Shown: piece by piece, positions 47,217-59,705 of the stretch
Position numbering within the stretch: the first letter of the stretch is position 1
Layout: each line of letters starts with the position of its first letter
DNA from: Coriaria nepalensis
Lineage: Eukaryota; Streptophyta; Magnoliopsida; Cucurbitales; Coriariaceae
NCBI GenBank assembly: GCA_027186245.1
Contig: CP114490.1
Location: 4,355,001 to 4,419,000 of the forward strand
DNA length: 64,000 bases
Direction: 5' to 3'
The notes under the pieces: model-generated
What the model saw: only the letters and a program-made list of their open reading frames with translations
Database searches by the model: none
What the model was told of the DNA's origin: nothing
Position numbers and translations under genes: made by a program

Positions 47217-49098
47217 CTCCCTTCTTTCCCAACTGAGCTATAGACTTAGAGAGAGAAAGAGTCAACAAGAGGTAGAAAGAGCTGTACTGGTGAAAACAGT
47301 AAGTAGTACTGCTTGCACTAGCAGAGAAAGAAGTTTCTCCTTTCTTTTTCTATTTTTTGTATTACGAGTAGAAATAATAGAGAGAGAGGGGGGGTGGGGG
47401 AGGAAAAAGGAGGGCAGATATCTCGTTGGAATATATTAAGGAGAAGAAATGGAAATAGTGTTTGTGAGCTTAAACCTGGACAGTTCACAGCAAATTAAAC
47501 ACAGGCGTGATTGCAGGAGATTGATCAACATGTATATATATGTATGTATATACTATAATATAATATAATATGAGAAGGAAGAAGGAAGATGAGGAACAAG
47601 GAGATGGATTATATAATATAATGGAATGATGACAGAAGCTATGTGTAGTTGCTTAGCTCTAGTTTAGGTTTGGACATAAAGGAAGAAGAGACTTATTTTT
47701 TGGTGTTGTGTGAGTTTGTGTTGGTAGTCAAGCACTAATAAATAAGGGCTTAGGGGGCCCTAAGAGGTGAGAGAAAGAGAGGCAGACAGATCCAGATCAT
47801 GAGAGAGAAACCCAACTCAAGAAAGAAGAGACAAAGCTCGGATCAGTTTTTGGAGAGAAGAAAAATATAAGAAAAAAAAAAAAAGAAGAAAAGAAAAGTA
47901 GAGTTAATTGGATGCAGTTGCTTGCTTGCTTGCTTGCTTTGCTTGCACTATCAGCCATCCATTTTACGCCATACAGATTACAGTGTGTGTGTCAGAGAGT
48001 GGGAGATCAAGGACATTCAAGAAAGTCAGACAGACTGTGAGAGAGAGAGAAAGAGTGGTTTTTTTTTTTTAAAGCAATTTTAAATACCACTGTTTTAACG
48101 TACTATCATGTCTCTTGATGTAATAAGATTAGATTGATGGATGGATAGATAGCTTGTTTCCTTTGGAGTTGAAGCCACTTGGAAGGTGTGATATCTTATT
48201 TCCTTAATTATTTATTAAGTAATTATTATAATTAATAAATTAAATTATAATTATAAATTTTATTCGTAGGAGAGAATTATATGATATTAGATGGAAGCGT
48301 GAAAATAAAATAAAATTCATGTTCATAAATTTATTGAATAATATTTACTCAATAATCATTTAAATAAATAGATATAAGATATTATTAGAATCCACAATTT
48401 TTTTTATAGATATCACTCGGAATCTATTAAATAATATAAATTTAATTTTTTTTTTATTAATTAAAAGGTTGTTCTTTAAAATTATAAAATCTATATTTAT
48501 AAAAATATATTAAAAAGTCTAATATATAATAAATCTTAGTAATTAAGATTATTAATTAAAAATAATTAAAATAAAAATCTTAAAATATTTATAAAAAATT
48601 AATAAATTATAACTCATAATTAAAATAAAATAAAATAAAATAAAATAAAATAAAATAATAAAAATATTTCAAATATTAATAATAAAAAAAAATTATAATT
48701 ATAGATATCTCTCTATTTATTTATAAAAATAATAATTATAATTATAATAAAATTTAATTTCCAACCATCCTCGTACAAGACTATGGCTAAAAAAAATACA
48801 TAACTATGACATTTTACATCGAGTATTAACAATGAGAATGAAGCTAAATAAGATAAAGAAGTTATTGTATTTATAGATATTAAGAACATATAATTGCATA
48901 CTTGAATTTCAAGGTAAAAGATATTCTTCATCTTACCCTTCTATCATGTGTTGTCTCATCAGTAAACTCATGTACATCTTACATTTTATTTAGGGAATCA
49001 TGAGGGTTTAGTTAACTTTCTTTCTTACATGTATTCTATTACGTACTATGGTAATGACAATTCATCTTTTCGTTTTCGTTTTGTTATTCTCTTTTCAC

Positions 49099-49133
<35 letters not shown>

Positions 49134-49664
49134 TATTGGTATAAATAAGATTTTGAACTATGGTCTTTGGAATTGTTCTATGAAGATGGTCTTACTGTCC
49201 AAGAACAAGCTTGGTTTTGTCACCGACTAACTCAAACATCTAGCTGCAAATTCTCGAGAGATTCATTTTGGTAGTAATTAATGAAAGATTAATTTTCATT
49301 CTCGAGAGTTGTGACATATTGAATTTTAGATTTTAACTATTTCTTTTCGTAAAAGACTTTATGAACGAATAAGGAACTCCATAATTATAAACTCGTCATC
49401 TCCCTAAATGATGTGAGACAATTCAAACACTCTCTCTTACTTGTAGATTAGTTATTTCAAGAATCCAATAAGTGATACAATATATAAGAGATATTTTTAT
49501 GAAATAAAATGTGGGCATATTTACTTAATTTTGAGTATGAATCTGATAACATGTCACAACTTCAAAAATGAAAATAAATCTTTCATTAATCACTCAAAGA
49601 CTCCATAAGGGGGTATGTGTACAAGAAAGTTCAACATAAAAGTAACTAATCAATAACCAAGTTA
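47217..49664. other. Intergenic, AT-rich
   Basis: No gene. GA-rich tracts at 47370-47410 and 47870-47900, TTGC/GCTT repeats at about 47920-47946, six to seven AAAAT units at about 48622-48658, and (AT)n at about 49104-49132. Confidence 0.5.
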
Positions 49665-50012
49665 TTAACTAACTGAACATGAAGAAGATGAGTTGGTAGT
49701 TAGATTGAGATTGAGAATCTGTTTCCCTTTGGACGGATCCTGTTCCCGTTCGGGAGCCAAAGCTTGACTAAGAAGGACTACCCGCCTGAGTCGGCTAAAA
49801 TCCTTTAATCTCTGTTTCAGTTCCGTAAAGGAGTAAATATCCGGATTCATAGCCCATTGAATACCCGGTATCAACTTAATACGTAATAGTCGTGATTGAT
49901 CGGTAAATATAGTCCACCCAAAATATAATAGTGGAACTAAGATTTCAATCGGGAGACGTAGATAATCACGATGGAAAAATAATCCAAGAGAAAAGTCTCT
50001 AAGATATAAGAA
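49665..50012 (-). CDS. Unidentified coding-like exon fragment
   Basis: An open minus-strand stretch of 115 codons reads FLYLRDFSLGLFFHRDYLRL, then a hydrophobic run PIEILVPLLYFGWTIF, then IPGIQWAMNPDIYSFTELKQ, ending in an Arg/Lys-rich tail and a Ser run. Composition is balanced and protein-like, far better than the surrounding AT-rich DNA. It has no ATG near its left end and begins right after a stop, as a terminal exon would. I do not recognise it; a membrane-associated protein is possible. No other exons were found nearby, so it may be a displaced or captured fragment. Confidence 0.4.
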   Translation of the reverse strand, partial: FLYLRDFSLGLFFHRDYLRLPIEILVPLLYFGWTIFTDQSRLLRIKLIPGIQWAMNPDIYSFTELKQRLKDFSRLRRVVLLSQALAPEREQDPSKGKQILNLNLTTNSSSSCSVS

Positions 50013-50332
50013 TTATATACTATCAAATAATTTTATAATAAATAAATGAAATAGCTAAATTTCAAATATCTAACATATATATGTATACAATAGTTTTGTG
50101 TTAGATCATTATTAAAAAAAAAAAAAAGAAGTAAAAATTAAGAAATAAAACATATTATATGAATGGTATGATATTTTACATATTTGTAATTAGACATCAT
50201 TCTTTGTGATATATAGGAAAATATATTACCAAAATTTTTTATAATAGATAAATAAAATATAAATATCTAATTATATATATATATGTGTTAGTTTTATATT
50301 TGATCATTATATATCATAAAACCCTCTAAATA

Positions 50333-50376
<44 letters not shown>

Positions 50377-53335
50377 CAATATTCATTATAATACCAAGTT
50401 TCATTTTATTAGTTAATCCTCATAATTCATCCCTTTATTACCTTATCATCCAAAAAACACTTTATTCTTTTATTATCCTACAATTTATAATATTCCTCTT
50501 TCTATTCACTGCATTTAAAGACTCAGTGATCTTTTCTTCTTCTTGTTTTGTTTTCATATCTCATCTTTTCCCTTCCTAATTCTCCAACCCCAATAACTTT
50601 TCCTTTTGTTCTTAGCTTTTTATTTATAGATCACATTTTTATTATTCTCTATTTTTCTTTTTCTTTTTTTTTTGTATTATATGAAAAGCTACCGAATTTG
50701 ATCATAGTATACCTAAAGAAATATGATTCCTTCCTTTCTTATTCCATTCACTTTTTTCACTTATTTGTAAGCTCTTAATCAATTCAAATCTCCATTAATT
50801 ACAAAATTGGATCATCCTAAACTAGTTGTTTAATAAGTGAAGAGACATACATAATTTATACATATCACATTAATTTTAGATCATGCGATTAAGATTTATG
50901 TCTCATGGAGAATCCTTGAAATATAAACCTTTAATAAACACTAATTATGTGTTCTTAGTCAACATAAATTTGACCTAATAATTAATTAATAATCAAAAAA
51001 CCCTTTTCTCCTAATTATATATATAATGAGCAACCACTTTTTTATTTTGTAGGAAATATAACTCCACTTTAAGAAACCAATCATGAATTCCCATTTAGGA
51101 AAATCAAGAATCAAATCACGCATGTCTTTGTAATTATTAAATTGTTATATAGATCTAGGTATAATGAACATAAGAATCGCTTTCGCTCGCCCTCTTTTGT
51201 CATGCTTCTTCTTCTCACCACAACACAGCCCCAACTAAGAACTAGGGCATGATTTCTCTTTCCGGTACGTTTATGGTAATTAAGTACTGCCCTAGAAACA
51301 ACATGGTCACGCCTAACTTGCCTCCAAAGTCCCAGACAGTTGGAAATGTGACCACCGCCATTTATACTGATCTCAAAAAGAGAGATGTACGTGTGTATAT
51401 ATACATATGTAATATATATGTAAGTGTAGGTGTATATATGTCACTAGCAAGCTTTGCCACTTTCATACTCAAGCTAAGCTTTATACTACATACAGTACAG
51501 TAATACTCAACTGAAATATCTATAAATTTGAGATTCTAATTCAAAATTAATTAGTAATGAGTGAGGATTGATATATATATATATAATAGCAAAAACATGT
51601 ATAAGCAGCAGGTCGGTTGATCGAACCCTCTTAAAAATTAAAAGACATGATTCTAAAAAAATACGTGTAACTATAAAGAAGTTTTATCTTTGAACCCCTT
51701 TCAAAATATGCTTGAATCCTTTTAAAATGTATTTGAATCCATCCTATTGTTTGTCATGTACAGTTATTAGTAACCTATATATGAACCCACTTGTAAAAAT
51801 TTCTGGCTATAGCACTGCATACATATATAGCATGTATCACGAATTGAATCATAGCTAAACATATATACATGTTAAGATTCCTTCAAAAACAGATATTCTC
51901 AATTTGAGATGATATTGCTTGGAAGAGGGTGGTAGAGAGCTAGCTTAGCATGCATGACTTAGTTCCTTGAGTTTGAAATGTTGAGAACATGCATGTGGTC
52001 AGTAGGATTAGTTATACATATATATTTTACTTCAGTCATGTTAAAACCGGCCAGAAATCTGCATGCCCCAGATCATTCCTTGTCATGGTCCACCATGGTC
52101 CTAACTCAAAAATATATATATGTATAAATACATATATAGATGGACCCAACAGTTCATTAATCTACAGCAGTAGTGGTGTGGTGCTCATAGTAATAATAAT
52201 GTCCCTCAAATTCCATGTGACATACATAAAAGCATTCAACATATCTGTAGTGTATATTCAAGGAAAAGTTACACACAGAAATTCACACCCGATTGTCGGA
52301 ATCTCACATCACCTAGCTAGTTACCTTAATGAATTGCTCACACAAATGTAATATGTATATATGATATAATTTTTTGTAGGATGGACCACTATATATATAA
52401 GAAAAGCATGAGATGCTGGCATAAGAAAAGAAAAGCATCCAATGCAGATGGGATTTGGTGTGTAATTGATTGAAAGAAAGAAATTTATAGAAACAATGGA
52501 AAAAAGCAAAAGGGAATAGTAGCCATTGGGAACATTCCGCTTAAAGCTTTGTCCGGATTCGGGATTACGATGGATCCAATTAGTAGTAGTAGTAGCTAGA
52601 AATGTAATGAGGCCCCAACATATGTTGTCGTTAGAGCTCAAGGCATGAGATGCAAAGCAAAACGAAAACTTATCATAAAGAAAAAGCCTGCCCTCTCCTT
52701 TTCACATTATCCAGGCAATGGATAGGAGGACACCTAAGGCCCCTAGATCTGGAATATACACACACCCATATCAGGAAATATGAGATTTTTGGATATAATT
52801 TATCCAATATCATATCATACATTATATTAAATTAATATAAATTAATTAAGATAAATATAAATTCATGATCTATCAAGAAATTCTTTCTATATATAGAAAA
52901 TATGATATAATTTTTGCTATTTTTCCCACTCAAAACACTCTTTCTTTCACTTGTCCATGGAACAAATCCATGGAATAATCTCTCCTCTATATATATATAT
53001 ATATATAAATATTTATATTTGAGTTGGGGTTAATTTAATTGATATTAATATGCCTCGTTGAAAAAATACAAATTAGAAAAAAGTAGAAAAAGCAAAATGC
53101 CTTGAGTTTCCCACAAATTTAGGACTTGCTTGAATTTGAATATTCCTCATGTTAGTGTTGTGTTTTAACGTGGGAAGTTACATAAAAGACTTAAAAAAGT
53201 TCATCTATTGATAATATATTTTATAGGTTATAAATAATTTATAGATAAAAAATTGATAATTTTATGAGTGGATCGAGACTTCTAATCTTTTGTTAAAAAA
53301 AGGGATTCAGCTCGATAGAATCTGTCACCTATATG

Positions 53336-53373
<38 letters not shown>

Positions 53374-53839
53374 ATCGGTCACCTTTATGAGTGGATCATG
53401 CTCTAAATATCGATTTTCTATACATTCTTAAAGATCATAGTCTCACCAAGGCAGAGGGCCAGTTCATAGATTCCTTAGCACAGTATACTTGCATCCATGA
53501 TCCAGCTGAGGAAAAGGCCTGTCTTTAAGATCAAAGCCCAAATTATAACGACCCATTTGGAACCCACCCACGCGAACCCATCTGCATTTAGACCAAGAAT
53601 TTGGAAAATACCACCGACCATGCTCAATTGATTAGTAGTAGCACGAACTTTCATAATCCCATCACGTTGATTAATACATATTTCAAGTTTTTCACATCTT
53701 AAATTCCTCTAACCAAAAGAGGACGAACAATTACATCACACAAACAAAACCAAGTAGATCTAGTACATGCAGGCACTTTATTATTATAAACATTACATGT
53801 AAGATGATCGATCATTGTGTTTTAATATTTTTTTTATTT
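50013..53839. other. Long intergenic region
   Basis: No gene with support. A poly-T tract lies at about 50351-50376, (AT)n tracts at 50331-50350, 51572-51584, 52990-53006 and 53339-53367. Short frames are low-complexity Phe/Leu/Ser. Confidence 0.5.
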
Positions 53840-54439
53840 TTATAATTCAGACTTAGTAGCCTTGACGTCATTCTGTCCAGCGGAAGAACCCGACCCGAAC
53901 ATCTCGGCAATGTCAACAACCTTAGTCAGTGGCTTCTTCTCCTTCTCAGCCAACTTAGGAACTCTGATCCTAAGAACTCCGTCCTGAAGCTCAGCCTTTA
54001 CGTTTTCCAGATCAGCATTCGCAGGCATCCTAAACTGTCTCCAGAACATCCCATTTGTCCTCTCCACCCTATGCCACGTGTCTCCCTCCACCTCCTCTTC
54101 ACTCTTCCTCTCTCCACTGATCCTCAACACCCTGTTCTCCTCCACCTCCACCTTTATATCCTCTTTCTTCATCCCCGGCACGTCCAGCGACAGCACATGT
54201 GCCGAAGGCGTCTCCTTCCAGTCCGCACGTGCCAGAAGAGCCGGAGGAGACGCCGTCTCCGCCGTTTCGATGCCCTTTAATGGGTTAAGGTTTTGTTCCA
54301 GGATTCTGAATGGATCTTCTGGCGGAGCAATCAGGTCCCATAGTGTCCTCGTGTATGGCACCAGTGAGTTCACCGTTGGGACGGTTATTGTGATCATGGT
54401 AGCTGTAAGAAGCAGCATTAGCTTGAAGCAATAAGCCAT
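53840..54439 (-). CDS. HSP22: ER-type small heat-shock protein (HSP22 class)
   Basis: An intronless 199-residue frame. Residues 1-25 form a hydrophobic signal peptide (KLMLLLTATMITITVPTVNS). The alpha-crystallin domain is at about 71-165 with WKETPSAHVLSLDVPGMKKE, DIKVEVEENRVLRISGER and the GVLRI motif at 154-158 followed by VPKL. The C-terminus ends KSEL, a KDEL-like retrieval tetrapeptide, so retention in the ER lumen is expected. The protein would act as an ATP-independent holdase for unfolding proteins. Heat-shock elements and a TATA box lie upstream (separate entries). Closest in type to Arabidopsis At4g10250. Confidence 0.95.
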   Translation of the reverse strand: MAYCFKLMLLLTATMITITVPTVNSLVPYTRTLWDLIAPPEDPFRILEQNLNPLKGIETAETASPPALLARADWKETPSAHVLSLDVPGMKKEDIKVEVEENRVLRISGERKSEEEVEGDTWHRVERTNGMFWRQFRMPANADLENVKAELQDGVLRIRVPKLAEKEKKPLTKVVDIAEMFGSGSSAGQNDVKATKSEL

Positions 54440-54565
54440 GGTCGTCTGGCTACTGTACGCTATAGACTAAGGAGAAAGAGATGGTTGCTTTGATTACTGG
54501 TTTATGTGGGCAGTAGGCTTTGTTGGTTTACTTGATCGATATGGGAAGGAGAGGAAAAAGTGGGA

Positions 54566-54572
54566 TTATATA
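54566..54572 (-). promoter_or_regulatory. TATA box of the small HSP gene
   Basis: On the minus strand TTATATAATCCC places TATATAA about 127 bp before the start codon, leaving room for a leader of roughly 100 bp. Confidence 0.7.
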
Positions 54573-54681
54573 AGGGAGATAGGACCTATCTGGATTGTTC
54601 TTAGTTTGCGGAGAAAACACAAAAGAAAACCATCGAGGAGTGTCTAGAATTTCTAGAGAGAGAGAGAGAGATGGAAAATGT

Positions 54682-54736
54682 AGAATGTTCCCGAAGAACA
54701 TGTAATAGGTTTACGTAATGTGAAGTCATTCGAGAA
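54682..54736 (-). promoter_or_regulatory. Heat-shock elements upstream of HSP22
   Basis: At 54682-54696 the sequence contains GAAtgTTCccGAA, three perfectly alternating heat-shock-factor units spaced by two bases. A second two-unit site TTCgaGAA lies at 54729-54736. Both lie 110-170 bp upstream of the TATA box, as expected for a heat-inducible promoter. Confidence 0.8.
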
Positions 54737-54739
54737 GCA

Positions 54740-55104
54740 GTACTGTTGGCATAAGGAATTAGAAGCATTTATTCACTTTTTTTTGTTGTTGTTGTTGGAA
54801 AGAGAAAGTCCACCGGATTAATTAACCAGAAAATAATTACAATTAGATGATGCTAAGCAAATTGAATAGAATAAATAGAGGAAGAAAGAAGAAATTAGAA
54901 ACATCAAAATTGCTAGTTAAAGTACCCGCCATTATATAACAACATTCTGGAACAAGTTGAGAGATAATAATTTTAAAAAAACTTCAAAACTTAAGTTTAA
55001 TTAGTATTGTCACTTATCTCCTCGTATAGTTGGACATGATGTAAGATAGAGGCTTAAAGCAATATAGCCCTATATATCAGAGAGGCAAATACGCAATGCA
55101 AGGT
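54740..55104. other. Spacer between HSP22 promoter and MMT relic
   Basis: AT-rich; no gene or repeat of note beyond a short GTT run at about 54784-54795. Confidence 0.5.
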
Positions 55105-58100
55105 AAATCAAGCCACTTGGGTTAATTGTTGGTCCACAAATATACACCCATGGGTTCTCCACTTTCTCAAGTGCTCCAGAAAGAGTTCTCTCTGTTACAC
55201 TTGGTAGGTATATTGATTATATTAGCTTTCAAATGTTGGTTGCCATTGGACCCTGCAGGAAAGCACAACGTTACGCCTTCTTGGATGCAGCAGAGGACCA
55301 TCTTATTAAATAAAGCAAGAGAGCTGTCAGCATATATGAATTCAGAGCTATTTTCAATTAGAAACCCGTAATTGCTCTTGATAAATTGCTTGATGATAGT
55401 GGTGATATCTAATTCTAACTCACACATGTTCGGCCTAGCAAAACTTTCAAAGATTGCAGCCTTGACAGGAGCTGGTATAGCCAAGAAGCTTTGATCAACA
55501 TCCATGTGAATGAGACCATGATTTCTCTGCCTCAGTAATTGACAACTCCGCATCATTCAGGACTGAAATGACTGAACTTGAGAACCCGATCATTTCAGTT
55601 GGCTTTCCATTTGAAGTTTACCTCTGAAGAGCATCAAATCAAAATATAATAATAATAATAATTTATACAAAAAAAACAAACAAACAAACAAAAACAAAAA
55701 CAAAAACAATGACAATGGATGATCAACTAGTAACATACTTTAAAGCGCTCTACAAATACAGTTATGAAAGTGAAGAAATAATGATACGAAGGGGAAAAAG
55801 TATAGAAACTAGCGAGAAGCAACTTCGGATGCTAAACTACCTCGATTGCTAAAGATGTTAACCATTTCCTTGTCAGATGCCGTGTAAGATGTTCATCAAC
55901 AATGGCAAGACGGGGCGAGAACAATCGAAGAGCATTCTCAATGGCAACAGCCCTTGAAGGAAAGACAACAACGTTCTACAAAAACTCCATAACAGATAAA
56001 TTAGGAAAAAATCATATTTAAGCACCACAATGTAACAAGTTATATTTGATATACTCTTTAAGAGAGCCTAAAAATAAAATGTGCAGCTAGCCCTATCTAG
56101 TTTGAGAATGGGGCTCAGTTGAGTTGAGTTATGACTTTTTCTGAACACAAAAGTTTCGGTATGTAGTAATACTGCTGATATCAAGTACAAACTAGATAAG
56201 AAAGAAATATTGTCGGAATCTAATAAAAATGCAGAAAAGCTTGGACAACACTTAGAGGTAAAGCTTTCTTACGCCAGCATTCAGTAGTTAGTATATATGG
56301 TGGTATGTTTTCATGAATCCAGCAATGAGATATCGGAATCGTGTGCTTCCTGCTGGCAGCTCGTATGAGAAATATGAACTCTCTTTCAAGATATTAGCAA
56401 GGTAAGCTAGGAAGGGAATCTTCTCGTCAGCCACAGAATCATCCTCAAAAGATAGATCCAATGAACTACTGATTTCTTGGAAGCCACTTTTAAAAAAAAT
56501 CAAATATTGTCTTAGTGTCTTAACCTGTCATTTTACTAGATTGCCATCAGGTGCATAGACATTCTTTTTGTAAAAGATACAGAGTTTAAAACAAATGTTG
56601 ACCTGATTTGGTTGACATAGTTGACAGCTATAAACTGATAGAGCATGTATGCGACCACCAGCCTTTCCAAAAGCCCTTGCTGTACGAGCACACATAGGCT
56701 GATCTACGGAAAGTCCATGAAAAACTCAAAACGATGTGGGATGTTCTTCTCAATCTCAACTAAGGCTGAGATATCACTGTCTGCTGCCTGTAACAGCATT
56801 TTTCGGTAGAAGTACTATTTTGGACAGTAAATATTTCTGTGAAGACGATGTGGGATGTTCTTGCCTGAAGAATTTTAGTTGCCAAAGCTTGGTGACACGA
56901 AAACCACGCCGTTCAAACAAGCGCTTACAGACACCTTGCCCTGGACGGCCACCCATATTGAAATTCATAATCCCCATAGGTTTGATAACACCTATGCCTT
57001 CCTCTACTGCCCTAGCTATCAGACCTAAGCCAAACTGATCCTCAACAAAACCCTACAAAAGAAAAGTAATGATGATAATCATATTCATCTTAGTGGGTTA
57101 TATATATATATATTGTAAGCTCATGAATGAGATTGAGAAAAGACTCAATTACAAACAAGAAGGAATACAAAGAAGTATAAGAAGTTATTGCATCTATGAC
57201 ACAATTTGGCAACTTCTTCACAACACATACAAACAATTCTGCATTCAAACACCGAATTAAATTTTGAAAGTAAATTTGTATTACCTGAAGTGCACAGTAA
57301 TTACTCAATGCATACAGAAATTCTTCGCTGGCATTTTCTGTAATCAACTTAGACATAGCATCTGGATTTGGGTTAAGAATCTGCAAGAAGACAGTTAATT
57401 AGGAGTTAACATTGAACTAATCACTGAAGATTCCAATATAAAAATTGAATAAATTTATTGCTAGCGCCATTTTTATGTATGTAATGAGAGTACCTGAGGT
57501 ATGCATCCAACGGTTTGTCCAAGTAGGATGCCACGATCTGTACAGTAAGACAGCAGATCAGATTCATGAAACTCCACCCTGTCCAGCAAGGTCTTTTTCT
57601 CCTCGTCATAAATCGGTTGACCATTATCATCCAAGGCATTCAGGTACAAGTTTATCCAATAAATTTGTACGGCTCTAGGATTGATATCAAGACCATAGAC
57701 CTGCCAAAGGTAGTTTAATCATCATTTACATACACCAAAAGGGTTAAATATGAATCACGTCGATGAATTATACTAAGTCGTTATGATTCAGTGTTTCCCA
57801 CTAAAATGGCCTCATTTTATTTGGTCTACAGTATCGAGACTAAAGGGCATACCGCTCTTCGATCTCCCGGTGAGTTGGACGGGAACGAGACACAGGGGGT
57901 TATCTATGGAGCATTTGAATTGGCCCTTTCTGTTGGAATAGTTGAAATTTATTCTGTAGCAAGTTTTGAAAGAAAATCCGTCCTAGACATTGTTTTTTGT
58001 GACTCAGTAAGATTTAGCCTTTCCTATCCAACTCTAAGAATCAGAATGAAACACAAGTGTCCATACTGAATCTGGACCAATTTCCAGTATAGTTACTAGT

Positions 58101-58781
58101 GAAGCGATTCTAAACCAATTTAGTTAGTAGTATGATAACTACTACTGTCTTCTTTCTAATTAGTTATCTGAAGTTAAGGACGAGGAAAAAAGATGAACCC
58201 TTAAGAGGTAACCACTTCTCAGCAATGGCAATCGATATCCAGCCATTTCCACAACCAAGCTCACCCACAGCCTTATCTTTAAAGAGAGAATCTGAATGTA
58301 TGTTCGGTCCTTCATAGAAAGTGAACGACCAGTCTTTGGGAATGAAAATGCTAGGGATCACCATCGACGTCAGCTTATTCCTCCCCTGGTAACCTGAGAT
58401 TTGCAAACAACGAGCATCGACGCATGTAATTCAAAGAGACCAAACCACACATTGACTGACGATTCTCAGCAGAAGAAAAAGGAGCGAGGTAAAAGCAAAA
58501 GCTAGTGTGGAAGGAAAGCAGAAAGAGAAAATGCAACCATTTACCACGTATTGGTTAAGGAAGATATCCTCGTTCTGGAAATGGTAGGTTCGAAGACATT
58601 GATCGGACGATTCCATGGCGGCTAAGCGTTGGTGTACGTTGGAGAGGAAGACACGTGCCTGGACGCGGGTATTCGGATCGTCGAGAAGTTCCAAGACGGA
58701 GCGGATGGGTGCGTAGGCGGCATCGCCTGAGTGCTGGCATTGCTCCAAGAAGCGGTCAACGGAATCCAAGACGGACGCCAT
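55105..58781 (-). pseudogene. MMT: Methionine S-methyltransferase (MMT) relic
   Basis: Minus-strand exons are recognisable in order: 58548-58781 (MASVLDSVDRFLEQCQHSGD), 58200-58391 (AdoMet motif ELGCGNGWISIAIAEKWLPL), 57494-57700 (VYGLDINPRAVQIYWINLYL), 57285-57380, 56865-57052 (NMGGRPGQGVCKRLFERRGF), 56603-56787, 56288-56524, 55841-55975 (VVFPSRAVAIENALRLFSPR) and a C-terminal piece 55105-55660. Lesions are an exon-2 donor reading GG instead of GT (58199), one-base losses near 56880 and 56715, and a small insertion bringing a stop at 56288. About 200 residues between FPSRAV...LAIE and EMIGFSSS are missing, a frameshift lies near 55535, and the last roughly 250 residues are lost. Active MMT makes S-methylmethionine from Met and AdoMet in the cytosol; this copy cannot. 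Confidence 0.88.
57791..58069 (+). CDS. Unidentified 92-codon frame inside an MMT intron
   Basis: On the strand opposite MMT, within the intron between exons 2 and 3, a frame contains YSIETKGHTALRSPGELDGN and GVIYGAFELALSVGIVEIYS. If the ATG is used it starts at 57806 (MASFYLVYS). The composition is less AT-driven than its surroundings. I do not recognise the protein. It may be a captured fragment, an organellar insertion or chance. Confidence 0.25.
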   Translation: MFPTKMASFYLVYSIETKGHTALRSPGELDGNETQGVIYGAFELALSVGIVEIYSVASFERKSVLDIVFCDSVRFSLSYPTLRIRMKHKCPY

Positions 58782-58929
58782 TGTTGTGAAGTCGGAGAGA
58801 GTGAGAGCTGACAAGTCTGTTAAATATCTGAAAATTGATAGAACTACAACTATTATAAGAAGAATACTTTAAATACATAATTCCATATCACTTGCATAAA
58901 AAATGTAGTAAATATTTTCACGATATGAT

Positions 58930-59059
58930 CGACAGAGAAAGATGCTTCCTTAAGATCTAAGCCAATGGTGAAGTCTCACAATTTGACAGAGAAAGATGCT
59001 TCCTTAAATCTGGGATGGAATGATATGACAGTGACGTGACGTGACGTGACGTAACGTGA
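58930..59059. repeat. Short direct repeats upstream of MMT relic
   Basis: GACAGAGAAAGATGCTTCCT occurs at about 58931 and 58985, a step of about 55 bp. It is followed by five GTGAC/GTAAC pentamers at 59031-59055. The function is unknown. Confidence 0.8.
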
Positions 59060-59697
59060 TCAAACTATAAAGAGATTTAAGTTGTCTCGGACAGAACGGA
59101 TTCTTAGTCTTAAAAGTATGGTGTGGAGACTGATATTGGGTCATGACTATATGGCGTCGGTCAAGGATAATTTGTGTTTAGAAATTTTAAAAGGTAAAAT
59201 TTATATATAAATTTCTTTGAAAAATATAAATAATACTTTTAATAATTAAATATAAAACTAATCATATGATTTATATGTAACTGTTATTTTTTTTTAAATT
59301 TAAATATTTATTTATATTTTAACCTTAAAATTTTAATCATATTTTTTAATTCATTTTAATCAATTTTTTTAAATTTTTTTATTTATTTAATATCAACTCC
59401 ATCGTACACTTCATCTTCGTCATTATTGATGGTCATAGTCTCTCTTTAATCTAATAATCATGTCATATTATCAAATTTGTTAACTTTCTCTAATTTATGA
59501 CCTAGAAATTTTATTTTATTATATTTTTATTCATTTAAACTAAATTTTATTTTTAGTTATTTAACTTTAATCCCTAATAATTTAATCTTAACTAACTTTT
59601 CCAATTCCCGGTCAACGTTGTCGTCACAACCAGCTACTACATCCATCTCTTTGGTACCTCTCTCTCTCTCATTTGAGTTTTGAATTTAGATCTCTTG
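59060..59697. other. AT-rich spacer
   Basis: No gene seen. Confidence 0.5.
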
Positions 59698-59705
59698 ATC
59701 GTAAT

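Noticed and set aside
51243..51295. CTAGGGCA / TGCCCTAG stem, possible small RNA precursor
   Set aside because: Only eight paired bases around a loop of nearly 40; does not resemble a miRNA hairpin.
56470..56524. Apparent frameshift at the T/A homopolymer in an MMT exon
   Set aside because: A nearby small insertion compensates and the exon reads through from the acceptor, so it was not counted as a lesion.
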